The position numbers were made by a program, and so were the translations under genes. DNA of 64,000 nucleotides from Olegusella massiliensis (lineage in GTDB: Bacteria > Actinomycetota > Coriobacteriia > Coriobacteriales > Atopobiaceae), in NCBI RefSeq assembly GCF_900078545.1, contig NZ_FLLS01000002.1, positions 124,001 to 188,000 of the forward strand, in the 5' to 3' direction. How positions within the stretch are numbered: position 1 is the stretch's first letter; each line of letters opens with the position of its first letter. The notes beneath the pieces were generated by a model. The model searched no databases. It was not told where the DNA came from and saw nothing but the letters and a program-made list of their open reading frames with translations. This document shows positions 26,029 to 34,120 of this stretch, in pieces.

Positions 26029-27417
26029 ATGAAAGAATTTATCCACACCAATATTTCTCGTCGTACTTTTATTTCAGCAGTCGGAACTGCTGGTATGTTA
26101 GCTACCCTCAACGCATGTGGCGCAGGTGGAATCAAAAAAACTGCCGCCGCCATCACAGCCGAGCAGAAAAGCTCGAGCAAAAACGCCACAATTTCACCCG
26201 ATTCCTCAGCTTCGTATGCCGAGCAGTACGCCCATATTTTTGGCAACACGCAGGCAAGAAAAGCCGCAGAAAAGCAATTTGACGAACTCAAACCCAGCGT
26301 GGTCGTCGTTATGAATGAGTCCTTCTCCGATCTGTCATTGTTCAATGAGTTGGATGGGAGCTATAAAGGCCCCGAGTGGTTTAATTCATTCGAAGGTGGT
26401 CTTGCAAAAGGAAAGCTCTACGTCTCCCCTTATGGTGGCGGCACTTGCAACAGTGAGTGGGAAATGCTCACGGGCTGCTCGATGGCATTTATGGGATCGG
26501 GCGTCTATCCCTATATGGTCTATGACATGTCTCGCGTCGACAATCTTGCCCGCCAACTCAAATCCATTGGATATAAAGCAAATGCCATGCATCCCAATCT
26601 AGCGACCAATTGGAATCGTCATATTGTCTATCCTGCCTTTGGTTATGATCAATTCCTTTCTGAACCTGATTTTGGTGCCGCGCAACGCTATCGCAATCTC
26701 ATCAGCGACGCCGCTACCTATGACAAAATTCTTGAGCTACTCGACGCCGATGAGGCACCACAGACGATTTTAGATATCACCATGCAAAATCATGGCGGAT
26801 ACAAAACCAACGCGCTGCCAGCAAATCTCGTTAAGCACCACACAATTAAAGGCGTTGATCATCCAGATCTCGATGAGTATTTATCACTGATGGATATCTC
26901 TGACAAAGCTTTGCAAGAGTTCATAGATAAGCTTTCTAAACTCAAGCGCCCTGTGGTATTGCTGCTTTTTGGAGACCATCAGCCAGCTCTTGCAGCGCCT
27001 TACAATGATGCGCTTGTGACCAACGATTCCAGTGAGCTTGTCCACCAACAGCGTGCTCATACCACCAGCTATCTGATGTATGCTAACTACGACGTTGCGG
27101 GCGCCAAGACAGGAACAATACTCGATACCAGCACAAACTTCCTCATTGCTAATCTTGCACAACTCATTGGAATGCCCTTGAGTGATTTTCAAAAAGCCCA
27201 ATTAGTCATGCAGCATCAAGGTATGTATGCAATAAATATGCTGGGCTTCCAAGATAGCACGGGCAGTTGGCACGATATCAAAGACAATAAGGAAGGCGAT
27301 ACTGCTCAGCTATGCCAAGACTTGCAAACCTTACAATACCTGGAGCTCTTTGGTGATGGCGTACATTATCAAGTAGGCAGCGGAAAGACAGGGACAATTA
27401 CAGGCCGCCTGCAATAG
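26029..27417 (+). CDS. LTA-synthase-like catalytic domain as a Tat-type lipoprotein (split half 2)
   Basis: A 462-aa protein equal to the C-terminal catalytic domain of the fused paralog at 47963, but with its own signal. The signal has a twin-arginine start SRRTFIS, a hydrophobic core and a lipobox TLNAC (Cys about residue 26). Alkaline-phosphatase-fold residues are conserved: Glu in MNESFSDLS, nucleophile Thr in GGGTCNSEWE, His in MQNHGGY and the metal site FGDHQPAL. LtaS-like enzymes transfer phosphoglycerol or related groups to envelope polymers outside the membrane. ATG 26029 has AAGGGGC 6 bases upstream; an in-frame ATG at 25990 would spoil the signal. It is probably co-expressed with the membrane half. 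Confidence 0.85.
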   Translation: MKEFIHTNISRRTFISAVGTAGMLATLNACGAGGIKKTAAAITAEQKSSSKNATISPDSSASYAEQYAHIFGNTQARKAAEKQFDELKPSVVVVMNESFSDLSLFNELDGSYKGPEWFNSFEGGLAKGKLYVSPYGGGTCNSEWEMLTGCSMAFMGSGVYPYMVYDMSRVDNLARQLKSIGYKANAMHPNLATNWNRHIVYPAFGYDQFLSEPDFGAAQRYRNLISDAATYDKILELLDADEAPQTILDITMQNHGGYKTNALPANLVKHHTIKGVDHPDLDEYLSLMDISDKALQEFIDKLSKLKRPVVLLLFGDHQPALAAPYNDALVTNDSSELVHQQRAHTTSYLMYANYDVAGAKTGTILDTSTNFLIANLAQLIGMPLSDFQKAQLVMQHQGMYAINMLGFQDSTGSWHDIKDNKEGDTAQLCQDLQTLQYLELFGDGVHYQVGSGKTGTITGRLQ

Positions 27418-27451
27418 TCTGCTTGAGAAGACAGCTTTTAAACACCGCGAG

Positions 27452-27661
27452 ATGAACAAAGCAATATGGCATGAGAAACGTATTACAATCAATCAGGGTA
27501 TGGCCGACAGTGATGTTGACAAGTTTGAACGCTGAGGACGTCCAGGCCGTGCAGCAGCTGACCTGCAGGAAGTAAATCTCGATACCGCTGATGACAGCTA
27601 CGAGTCTCTTGCGGAATGGCGTGCGAAGAAGTATGACCAACTTATGACCGCTGAGAAGTAA
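27452..27661 (+). pseudogene. 70-codon ORF interrupted by one TGA, upstream of metK
   Basis: A frame from ATG 27452 to TAA 27659-27661 has a single internal TGA at 27533. Both sides read like real protein: MNKAIWHEKRITINQGMADS before it, and DTADDSYESLAEWRAKKYDQ then LMTAEK after it. I do not recognise the family. The simplest explanation is a small decayed gene. Selenocysteine or stop-codon readthrough is possible in principle, but no SECIS-like hairpin is evident. It lies between the split LTA-synthase pair and metK, and its end merges with the metK leader. Confidence 0.4.
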
Positions 27662-27675
27662 GCTTTTTGCTTGTC

Positions 27676-27697
27676 GCCTTGCTTTACAAGGCTTCTT
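27676..27697 (+). other. Short hairpin in the metK leader
   Basis: GCCTTG-CTTTA-CAAGGC followed by TTCTT, 20 bases before the metK start. It may be a weak terminator for upstream transcripts. I see no SAM riboswitch consensus here. Confidence 0.4.
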
Positions 27698-27716
27698 AGC
27701 GTGGAAAGGATTTTAT

Positions 27717-28967
27717 ATGTCCCGCTCGAGCTATCTGTTCACATCTGAATCTGTCACCGAAGGACATCCTGACAAAATAGCAGATCAAATTTCTGATGCT
27801 GTCCTTGATGCACTCATCACCAAGGAGTCCAAACTTGAGTCCCAAGGCTACATTTCCCCTACCGGTGTCCCAGCTCGTGTTGCCAACATTCGTTGTGCCG
27901 TCGAAACACTTCTCACGACGGGCACAGTGATTATCGCTGGTGAAGTTCGCACGGCTTCGTATGTAGATGTACAACAGATAGCTCGCGAGACAATTCGTCG
28001 CATAGGATACGACCATGCGGAGTATGGCTTTGATTGTGATACCTGTGGTGTCATGAACCTTATTCATGGGCAAAGCTCCGATATCGCACAAGGAGTAGAC
28101 GGTAGTTTTGCTCGTTTGGAAGAAGACGAAATTTCCCGCATTGGTGCCGGAGATCAGGGCATGATGTTTGGCTATGCCACCGATGAGACGGACGTTCTCA
28201 TGCCTATGCCTGCTCATCTGGCAAATCGTATGGCAGAGCAATTAGCCCGTGTGCGCAAAGATGGAATTCTTCCCTATCTAAGGCCCGATGGAAAAACGCA
28301 GGTCACTATACGCTATGAGGACGGTATCCCCAAAGAGGTAACGACGGTGGTGGTATCAGCCCAACACGCAGAGAATGTATCGCTCGAGCAGATTCGTAAA
28401 GATATTTATGATTACGTTATTGTGCCTGTATTAGAAAGCTCTGGTCTTAGCTGGGATAATCTCAAAACTTATATCAACCCAACGGGTCGTTTTGTTATAG
28501 GTGGCCCCACAGGCGACACAGGCCTCACAGGTCGCAAGGTTATTGTTGATAGCTATGGAGGCATGGGGCGGCATGGCGGCGGCGCGTTTTCTGGCAAAGA
28601 TTGCACAAAAGTAGACCGTTCAGCAGCGTATGCAGCACGCTGGGTAGCAAAAAATGTTGTTGCAGCGCATCTAGCACATAGGTGCGAAGTCGAACTCGCT
28701 TATGCCATTGGCATACCCAAACCTGTCTCGATTACGGTAAATACTTTTGGTACAGGAGCTGTGTCTGACCAGCAAATTGTTGCTGCAATCAAGACGGTAT
28801 TTGACTTGCGGCCCGGAGCCATCATTCGAGATCTCAAGCTGCATCGCCCCATTTATGAGAAGACCGCCGCCTATGGACATTTTGGACGAGAAGATCCCGA
28901 CTTTACTTGGGAGCAAACAGATCGTGTTGACGCTCTACGCGATGCGCTACATACGACCAGCGCCTAG
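27717..28967 (+). CDS. metK: S-adenosylmethionine synthetase
   Basis: A 416-aa cytosolic enzyme making SAM from methionine and ATP. Signatures are [18 protein letters not shown] at residues 17-34 (ATP/Mg), [12 protein letters not shown] (methionine-adenosyltransferase signature 1), and [20 protein letters not shown] with [19 protein letters not shown] (signature 2 and phosphate loop). Length is slightly above the usual 385-400 aa because of two small insertions. Start ATG 27717 has AAAGGA 7 bases upstream. Confidence 0.97.
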   Translation: MSRSSYLFTSESVTEGHPDKIADQISDAVLDALITKESKLESQGYISPTGVPARVANIRCAVETLLTTGTVIIAGEVRTASYVDVQQIARETIRRIGYDHAEYGFDCDTCGVMNLIHGQSSDIAQGVDGSFARLEEDEISRIGAGDQGMMFGYATDETDVLMPMPAHLANRMAEQLARVRKDGILPYLRPDGKTQVTIRYEDGIPKEVTTVVVSAQHAENVSLEQIRKDIYDYVIVPVLESSGLSWDNLKTYINPTGRFVIGGPTGDTGLTGRKVIVDSYGGMGRHGGGAFSGKDCTKVDRSAAYAARWVAKNVVAAHLAHRCEVELAYAIGIPKPVSITVNTFGTGAVSDQQIVAAIKTVFDLRPGAIIRDLKLHRPIYEKTAAYGHFGREDPDFTWEQTDRVDALRDALHTTSA

Positions 28968-29315
28968 CTATGCAACGTAGCACCACGTATATATACAGAT
29001 ATATTTCCCCTCTGTACCCAAATGCATAATTTATTCCTCAATACGCAATTGATTCCTCATAAATACAGACGAGGCTATTTTCGCAATCATTATGTGCAGA
29101 AGTCACTCAAAAAAGAAACGTTGTTATATATCGAACGCGTATGCTTGTATTCAAATGTTTTCATCAAGAAAACAATAGAGGTTCCAGGCTGCACATATCC
29201 GCCTATCATAGGTAAAGTCTCACCGAACACGTAAGCATCCGTGCATAAGCTTGATTGACAATTTATATGTCTTTTAAGCTCTGCACTGCCGCACCATCGA
29301 TTGGGGGCATCCTTT
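28968..29315. other. Intergenic region metK-asnA
   Basis: 348 bp of AT-rich sequence without a convincing gene; a 70-codon frame here has no ribosome-binding site and low-complexity content. A TTGACA lies at 29255-29260, about 55 bases before asnA, but no clear -10 follows at the right distance. I found no T-box or other riboswitch signature. Confidence 0.5.
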
Positions 29316-30323
29316 ATGGCCTTGTACCTGCCTGAACATTACGACCCACATATGAGCGTTCGCGAAACCGAAGACGCAATCAAATATATTCGCGATACCT
29401 TTCAACGCGAGATGGACCGTGAAATGCATCTTTCACGTATCTCAGCACCGCTTTTTGTTGAGCAAAGCTCAGGCCTCAATGACAACCTTAATGGCACTGA
29501 GCGACCTGTTTCCTTTGATCTGCCATGGAAAGCAGGTGAAACCATCGAAGTTGTGCACTCACTTGCAAAATGGAAGCGCATAGCGCTGGGCAAATATGGT
29601 TATCAGCCTCACGAAGGTATCTATACCAATATGAACGCTATTCGCCGCGACGAAGAGCTAGATAATCTCCATTCCTGCTATGTTGACCAGTGGGATTGGG
29701 AGCGTGTCATCACGCATGAAGAGCGCACCGCAGAGACCCTGCGTGCAACAGCATCTGAGGTGTTCCACATTATCAAACACATGCAACATGAGGTGTGGTA
29801 CAAGTACCCCGAAGCGTTTTATCACTTGCCCAGCGAGATGCACTTTGTCGACAGCGAAGAGCTACTACAGCGCTACCCCGACCTCTCTCCTCGTGAGCGC
29901 GAGGATATTATCTGCCGTCAGTATGGCTGCGTGTTTTTGATGCGTATCGGCGAGAAGCTCTCCTCAGGCAAACCCCATGATGGACGCGCGCCCGACTATG
30001 ATGATTGGCAGCTCAATGGCGACATTCTCTTTTGGTATGAGCCTTTAAAGCGTGCGCTCGAGATTTCGAGCATGGGCATCCGTGTTGATGCGGCATCTCT
30101 ACGCTCCCAATTGGAAAAAGCAGGCTGTCCTGAGAGAGCAGAACTCCCCTATCATCGTATGGTGCTTAAAAATGAACTGCCCTACACCATCGGTGGCGGC
30201 ATAGGACAGTCACGTTTGTGCATGTTGTTGCTGGGTCGTGTGCATATAGGCGAAGTACAGGCGAGCATTTGGCCTGACGATATGGTTGCCGCCTGCGAAG
30301 CCCACAACGTACATTTATTGTAA
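29316..30323 (+). CDS. asnA: Aspartate-ammonia ligase (asparagine synthetase A)
   Basis: A 335-aa enzyme of the class II aminoacyl-tRNA synthetase fold that makes asparagine from aspartate, ammonia and ATP. Recognisable blocks are [32 protein letters not shown]-like (here [14 protein letters not shown]), [20 protein letters not shown] and the C-terminal [23 protein letters not shown] 29316 follows a GGGGG 8 bases upstream; the TTG 15 bases earlier would sit on that site. It converges with glgP across a long hairpin. Confidence 0.96.
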   Translation: MALYLPEHYDPHMSVRETEDAIKYIRDTFQREMDREMHLSRISAPLFVEQSSGLNDNLNGTERPVSFDLPWKAGETIEVVHSLAKWKRIALGKYGYQPHEGIYTNMNAIRRDEELDNLHSCYVDQWDWERVITHEERTAETLRATASEVFHIIKHMQHEVWYKYPEAFYHLPSEMHFVDSEELLQRYPDLSPREREDIICRQYGCVFLMRIGEKLSSGKPHDGRAPDYDDWQLNGDILFWYEPLKRALEISSMGIRVDAASLRSQLEKAGCPERAELPYHRMVLKNELPYTIGGGIGQSRLCMLLLGRVHIGEVQASIWPDDMVAACEAHNVHLL

Positions 30324-30348
30324 GCGTGCACGACTTGTTGTAAAAATG

Positions 30349-30417
30349 CACGGCTGCAGACCGTAAGCAAAACACTTTGCTTGTCTTGGCTTGGCTTTGC
30401 TTTGGTCTACAGCCGTG
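30349..30417. terminator. Long-loop hairpin between convergent asnA and glgP
   Basis: The 14-base arms CACGGCTGCAGACC and GGTCTACAGCCGTG (one mismatch) enclose about 41 bases of CTTGG/CTTTG-rich sequence. It sits between two gene ends, so a bidirectional terminator is likely, though neither side has a proper U-run. Confidence 0.5.
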
Positions 30418-30437
30418 TTAACTCACCCATAAAAGAT

Positions 30438-32693
30438 TTACAGATTCCAAATATCTTCTTGGTATTGCGCAATGGTACGGTCTGAGGAAAAATAACCTGC
30501 TTTACCAATATTTACCAGGGCTTTTTGTGCCCACGCACGTTGATTTTGCGCATCTTTCAGTGCGCAATCTTTAACCTGGCAATAGCTCTCAAAGTCAGGG
30601 AAGGTCATAAACCAGTCCTTACCAATGAGCTCGTTGCGCAGACGTTGCAGATTGTTCTCATCACCCTTCTCAAGCATCTCTGGACCCACAAGGAAGTCAA
30701 CCGCAGCCGCAATATCCTCACTACTTTCGTAATAAACCTGAGGGTTATAGTCACCCCGAGCATAGCGAGCAATAACCTTATCTGAGCTCTCACCAAACCA
30801 ATAAATATTCTTCGTGCCTACGAGCTCAGCAATCTCAACATTAGCGCCATCCATGGTGCCCAAAGTAAGTGCGCCATTAAGCATAAACTTCATATTGCCC
30901 GTGCCTGAGGCCTCCTTTGAGGCAAGGCTTATCTGCTCGGAAATATCGGCTGCAGGAATGAGTTTTTCGGCAGCGGTAACGTTGTAGTTTTCAATCATCA
31001 CTACTTGTAGATACTTGCTAGCAACAGGGTCGCTTGCAACCACCTCACCAAAACTCAAAATGGCATGAATAATGTCTTTAGCGATCACATAGGCAGGTGC
31101 CGCTTTAGCACCAAAAATCATTGTCACTTTGCGGTCAGGCAACTTGCCCGCACAAATGCGCTGATACTGCCTAATACCCCACAACAAATTGAGCTGCTGG
31201 CGTTTGTACTCATGCAAACGTTTAGACTGCACATCAAAAATCGAGTCAGGATCAATTTCGGTGCCTTGGTGCGTGCGCACCCAGGTAGCAAATCGCTGCT
31301 TATTTTCTTTTTTGATAGCAATGAGCTGTTCAAGGAATGCTTCATCTTGTGCATAGGCAAGCAGACCCTCCAGCTGCACCGCATCCTTCTTCCATCCCTC
31401 TCCTAGCTTTGAAGACACTAATGCGGCAAGACTGGGATTGCATGAAACCATCCAACGACGGAAAGTAATACCATTTGTTTTGTTGTTGAATTTCTCGGGA
31501 TACAGCTTATGGAAGGGCGCGAGTTCAGACTCTTTGAGAATCTTGGTATGAAGTGCAGCAACACCATTAACCGAGTGTGAGAAATGAATATCGAGGTTTG
31601 CCATATGCACGTTATGCCACTCATCGATGATCCGAACAAAGGGGTCATCAGAGCGTTTGGCAGCCTTAGCATCAAGCTCTTTGATAATGGGTACCAGCTG
31701 GGGCACAACTTCCTCTAGGTAGTGCAGAGGCCACGTCTCCAATGCTTCGGCAAGGATGGTGTGGTTGGTATACGCACATACATCTTGCACGATACTAATG
31801 GCTTCATCCATAGCGATACCGCGCTCTTGCAGCAAACGAATAAGCTCAGGTATCACCAGGGTGGGATGCGTGTCGTTAATCTGAATCGCGGCGTAATCTG
31901 CAAGGTCATGCAGGTTGCTACCACGCTCAATACATTCATCAAGCATGAGCTGCGCCGCGTTGCTTACCATAAAATACTCTTGGTATACCCTTAAGATACG
32001 TCCTGCTTCGTCAGAATCATCAGGATAGAGGAACAGCGTAAGGTTTTTCTCCACCTGCCTTTTATCAAAGACAATCCGATTTTTTATCTGACGCTCATCG
32101 ACGCTATCGATATCAAAAAGACGCAGGCGTCCACACTTGGAATCATAGCCAGTCACGTCCATATCGTAGAGCGTAGAGGTCACAGAAAAGCTACCAAACC
32201 GCACCGTATAGTGACGCGCAGACCGACTCATCCAGCTCTCTTGGCCCCAAGTAAGCCAGGTATCAGGAGTTTCGTATTGCTTGTTTGCTGAGAAGCTCTG
32301 CTTGAAAAGACCGCAATGATACGCAAGGCCCACACCATCCGCAGGAAGACCCAGAGTTGCGCAAGAATCCATAAAGCAAGCAGCAAGTCGGCCGAGACCT
32401 CCATTGCCTAGTGATGGTTCGTGCTCAAACTCTTCCAATTCAGCAATGCACTTTCCTGCAGCGGCAAGCTCGTCTTTAATATCCTCATATAAGCCAAGAT
32501 TGATGAGATTATTGCTGAGAAGCTTTCCAATAAGAAATTCTGCCGAGATATAGTAGAGCTTCTTTTTTCCCTCGTTGTAGCCTCTCTCGGCGCAGGCATC
32601 CTTTGTAAGCCTAAGCACTGCATTAAATAGCTCGAGATTTGTGCAAACGTTAAGAGGCTTATCCAGATAAGCTGCAAGTGAATGCGTTGACAC
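30438..32693 (-). CDS. glgP: Glycogen/maltodextrin phosphorylase (GT35)
   Basis: A 751-aa PLP-dependent phosphorylase releasing glucose-1-phosphate from alpha-1,4-glucans. The N-terminal part has KKLYYISAEFLIGKLLSNNL and the NGGLGRLAACF region. The C-terminal PLP site is EASGTGNMKFMLNGALTLGT, followed by DGANVEIAE. I chose GTG 32693 (AAAGGA 8 bases upstream, family start THSLAAYLDKPL), since the open frame's upstream extension to 32876 overlaps the divergent regulator and has no phosphorylase similarity. A 181-bp divergent spacer separates it from the AraC gene, which probably regulates it. Confidence 0.94.
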   Translation of the reverse strand: MSTHSLAAYLDKPLNVCTNLELFNAVLRLTKDACAERGYNEGKKKLYYISAEFLIGKLLSNNLINLGLYEDIKDELAAAGKCIAELEEFEHEPSLGNGGLGRLAACFMDSCATLGLPADGVGLAYHCGLFKQSFSANKQYETPDTWLTWGQESWMSRSARHYTVRFGSFSVTSTLYDMDVTGYDSKCGRLRLFDIDSVDERQIKNRIVFDKRQVEKNLTLFLYPDDSDEAGRILRVYQEYFMVSNAAQLMLDECIERGSNLHDLADYAAIQINDTHPTLVIPELIRLLQERGIAMDEAISIVQDVCAYTNHTILAEALETWPLHYLEEVVPQLVPIIKELDAKAAKRSDDPFVRIIDEWHNVHMANLDIHFSHSVNGVAALHTKILKESELAPFHKLYPEKFNNKTNGITFRRWMVSCNPSLAALVSSKLGEGWKKDAVQLEGLLAYAQDEAFLEQLIAIKKENKQRFATWVRTHQGTEIDPDSIFDVQSKRLHEYKRQQLNLLWGIRQYQRICAGKLPDRKVTMIFGAKAAPAYVIAKDIIHAILSFGEVVASDPVASKYLQVVMIENYNVTAAEKLIPAADISEQISLASKEASGTGNMKFMLNGALTLGTMDGANVEIAELVGTKNIYWFGESSDKVIARYARGDYNPQVYYESSEDIAAAVDFLVGPEMLEKGDENNLQRLRNELIGKDWFMTFPDFESYCQVKDCALKDAQNQRAWAQKALVNIGKAGYFSSDRTIAQYQEDIWNL

Positions 32694-32874
32694 AAGGGAT
32701 CCTTTCTCACGAGGCTCAAAGTTCTTGAGACAAAAAACGCCATTACTGTCAAATGCCAAACCTGCTTTGTTACCTGAACTATATGAGTATTGATATGCTT
32801 TGTTCTTGCACCAATACAGCAAATACTTGTACGATACGAGCATATCCTGCATTTTGTGAAAAGATGGAGCTGGC

Positions 32875-33810
32875 ATGAAGTTTGATGAATATGCGCAGTA
32901 TCGAGAAACTCAAGTACACGAACAGCCGGGATTTCCTTACAACACCTATCTCTGCACAATTCCCCTAGATTTTGATAGCGTGGCGCCACATTGGCATGAC
33001 CAAATGGAAATTATTTATGTCAAAAAAGGACAGGGTTTTGTTTCGCTTGGCTTTGAGCGACATCCTGTATGCGCTGGCTCTATTGTGGTAGTGCCACCAG
33101 GCGAGATTCACGCCATAGAAGGCGATGGACGCACGCGAATGGAGTACGAAAATATAATTTTTTCTCTTTCTATCTTGGGCGGCAGCAGCGAAGATGTCTG
33201 GTTTAGACACAATATCCTAGAGCCCCTCCAAACTAATTCCATCAGTTTGCCCTATCCCCTGCCTACGGAAGGAAAAATGTACGCCGAGGTCAAAGCTGCT
33301 CTTGATGCATCTGACCGAGCCTGCGAAAAACGTCTGCCAGGGTATTCTCTGATTGTGAGAAGCAATCTTATCTTGCTGCTTCATGCGCTTTTTATCCATG
33401 GAGATATCCGGCGCCCCACAAATAAAAAGGCAGCATCCGCGCATATCAAAAACGTGCTCATCTATTTGAGGGAACATTACAACGAACCGCTTAGCATTAA
33501 AGATGTTGCCAACATAGCCGGCTACAGCAAAGCGCATCTCATGCGCAGTTTCAAACAGGAAACGGGGCAAAGTTTTGTGTCGTATCTCACTGACTACCGA
33601 CTAACAGCCGCTAGTCACCTTCTGCGACGTACCCAAGAGCCCGTCACTGCCATTGCAGCCAGCTGCGGTTTTGAGAGCCTTTCTTACTTTATACGTAAAT
33701 TCAAGACACGGTATGGCATCTCTCCTGGCACTTATCGCAAACAACGAACTGGTACGGAGAAAGTAACAAACAAGCTGCTATCTCAACTTGCCCCCGACTC
33801 ACAAGCGTGA
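32875..33810 (+). CDS. AraC-family transcriptional regulator with cupin sensor domain
   Basis: 311 aa. The N-terminal cupin-like effector domain (about 20-130) includes PHWHDQMEIIYVKKGQG and VVPPGEIHAIEG. The C-terminal pair of helix-turn-helices (about 200-300) includes LSIKDVANIAGYSKAHLMRS and VTAIAASCGFESLSYFIRK, the classic AraC second-helix signature. Regulators of this layout respond to sugars or other small molecules. It is divergent from glgP, so control of alpha-glucan breakdown is the natural guess. Start ATG 32875 has GGAGCTGG just upstream. Confidence 0.9.
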   Translation: MKFDEYAQYRETQVHEQPGFPYNTYLCTIPLDFDSVAPHWHDQMEIIYVKKGQGFVSLGFERHPVCAGSIVVVPPGEIHAIEGDGRTRMEYENIIFSLSILGGSSEDVWFRHNILEPLQTNSISLPYPLPTEGKMYAEVKAALDASDRACEKRLPGYSLIVRSNLILLLHALFIHGDIRRPTNKKAASAHIKNVLIYLREHYNEPLSIKDVANIAGYSKAHLMRSFKQETGQSFVSYLTDYRLTAASHLLRRTQEPVTAIAASCGFESLSYFIRKFKTRYGISPGTYRKQRTGTEKVTNKLLSQLAPDSQA

Positions 33811-33868
33811 TACCGTGAGCGTATAGAAAACTGCAGTCGGAAGACTGCGACCTGCGAGGAGGCGAACC

Positions 33869-33955
33869 ATGGAAAATGTCCCGTTATGCGAGGACCACAA
33901 TGCCGCGTTACCACCGCTGTGCACATGGCAAAGTCCTCGCGCTGAGCTTGCGTAA
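33869..33955 (+). CDS. Possible leader peptide of mgtA (28 aa)
   Basis: A 28-codon ORF (start MENVPLCEDHNAALPPLC, end PRAELA) with GAGGAGG 6 bases before ATG 33869. It contains an acidic N-terminal half and Pro-Pro, features that in other bacteria's mgtA leader peptides couple ribosome stalling to magnesium. Homology to those peptides is not visible. It may be chance, but the ribosome-binding site is among the best in the region. Confidence 0.4.
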   Translation: MENVPLCEDHNAALPPLCTWQSPRAELA

Positions 33956-34070
33956 AACATCAAATATGTCCTGACTGGACGCTTTGATGAGACTTTCCTG
34001 TGTACAAGACAGTATGTGACGTGATTCTTTGGGATCTCGCCGCGCGGCTAGCTGGCCTTCCTACGTCGGA

Positions 34071-34098
34071 GGTGCAGAGATTTTTGCACCACTTTTTC
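34071..34098 (+). terminator. Terminator-like hairpin just before mgtA
   Basis: GGTGCA-N8-TGCACC followed by ACTTTTTC, ending about 10 bases before the mgtA ribosome-binding site (AAAGGAGG). Its position means readthrough is needed for mgtA expression from upstream promoters. Confidence 0.6.
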
Positions 34099-34120
34099 TC
34101 GACACGCAAAGGAGGCAGTT

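Larger units (their letters stand above)
33811..34120 (+). promoter_or_regulatory. Structured leader of mgtA with an upstream ORF and terminator (attenuator candidate)
   Basis: A 310-bp region between the AraC gene and mgtA. In order it has: a hairpin GCAGTC-GGAA-GACTGC (33833-33848); a short ORF with a strong ribosome-binding site (33869-33955); an 8-bp stem GCGAGGAC (33888-33895) with GTCCTCGC (33933-33940) inside that ORF; and a terminator-like hairpin directly before the mgtA ribosome-binding site. That arrangement suggests control by transcription attenuation, with magnesium or peptide translation as the signal. The known M-box consensus could not be matched. Confidence 0.5.

Noticed and set aside
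27662-27716. SAM riboswitch before metK
   Set aside because: Only a short hairpin is present; none of the conserved SAM-I, II or IV core elements can be seen.
29022-29234. 70-codon frame between metK and asnA
   Set aside because: AT-rich, no ribosome-binding site and no family-like composition.
33811-34120. M-box (ykoK) magnesium riboswitch in the mgtA leader
   Set aside because: The conserved M-box core could not be found by eye; I keep only the attenuator description.
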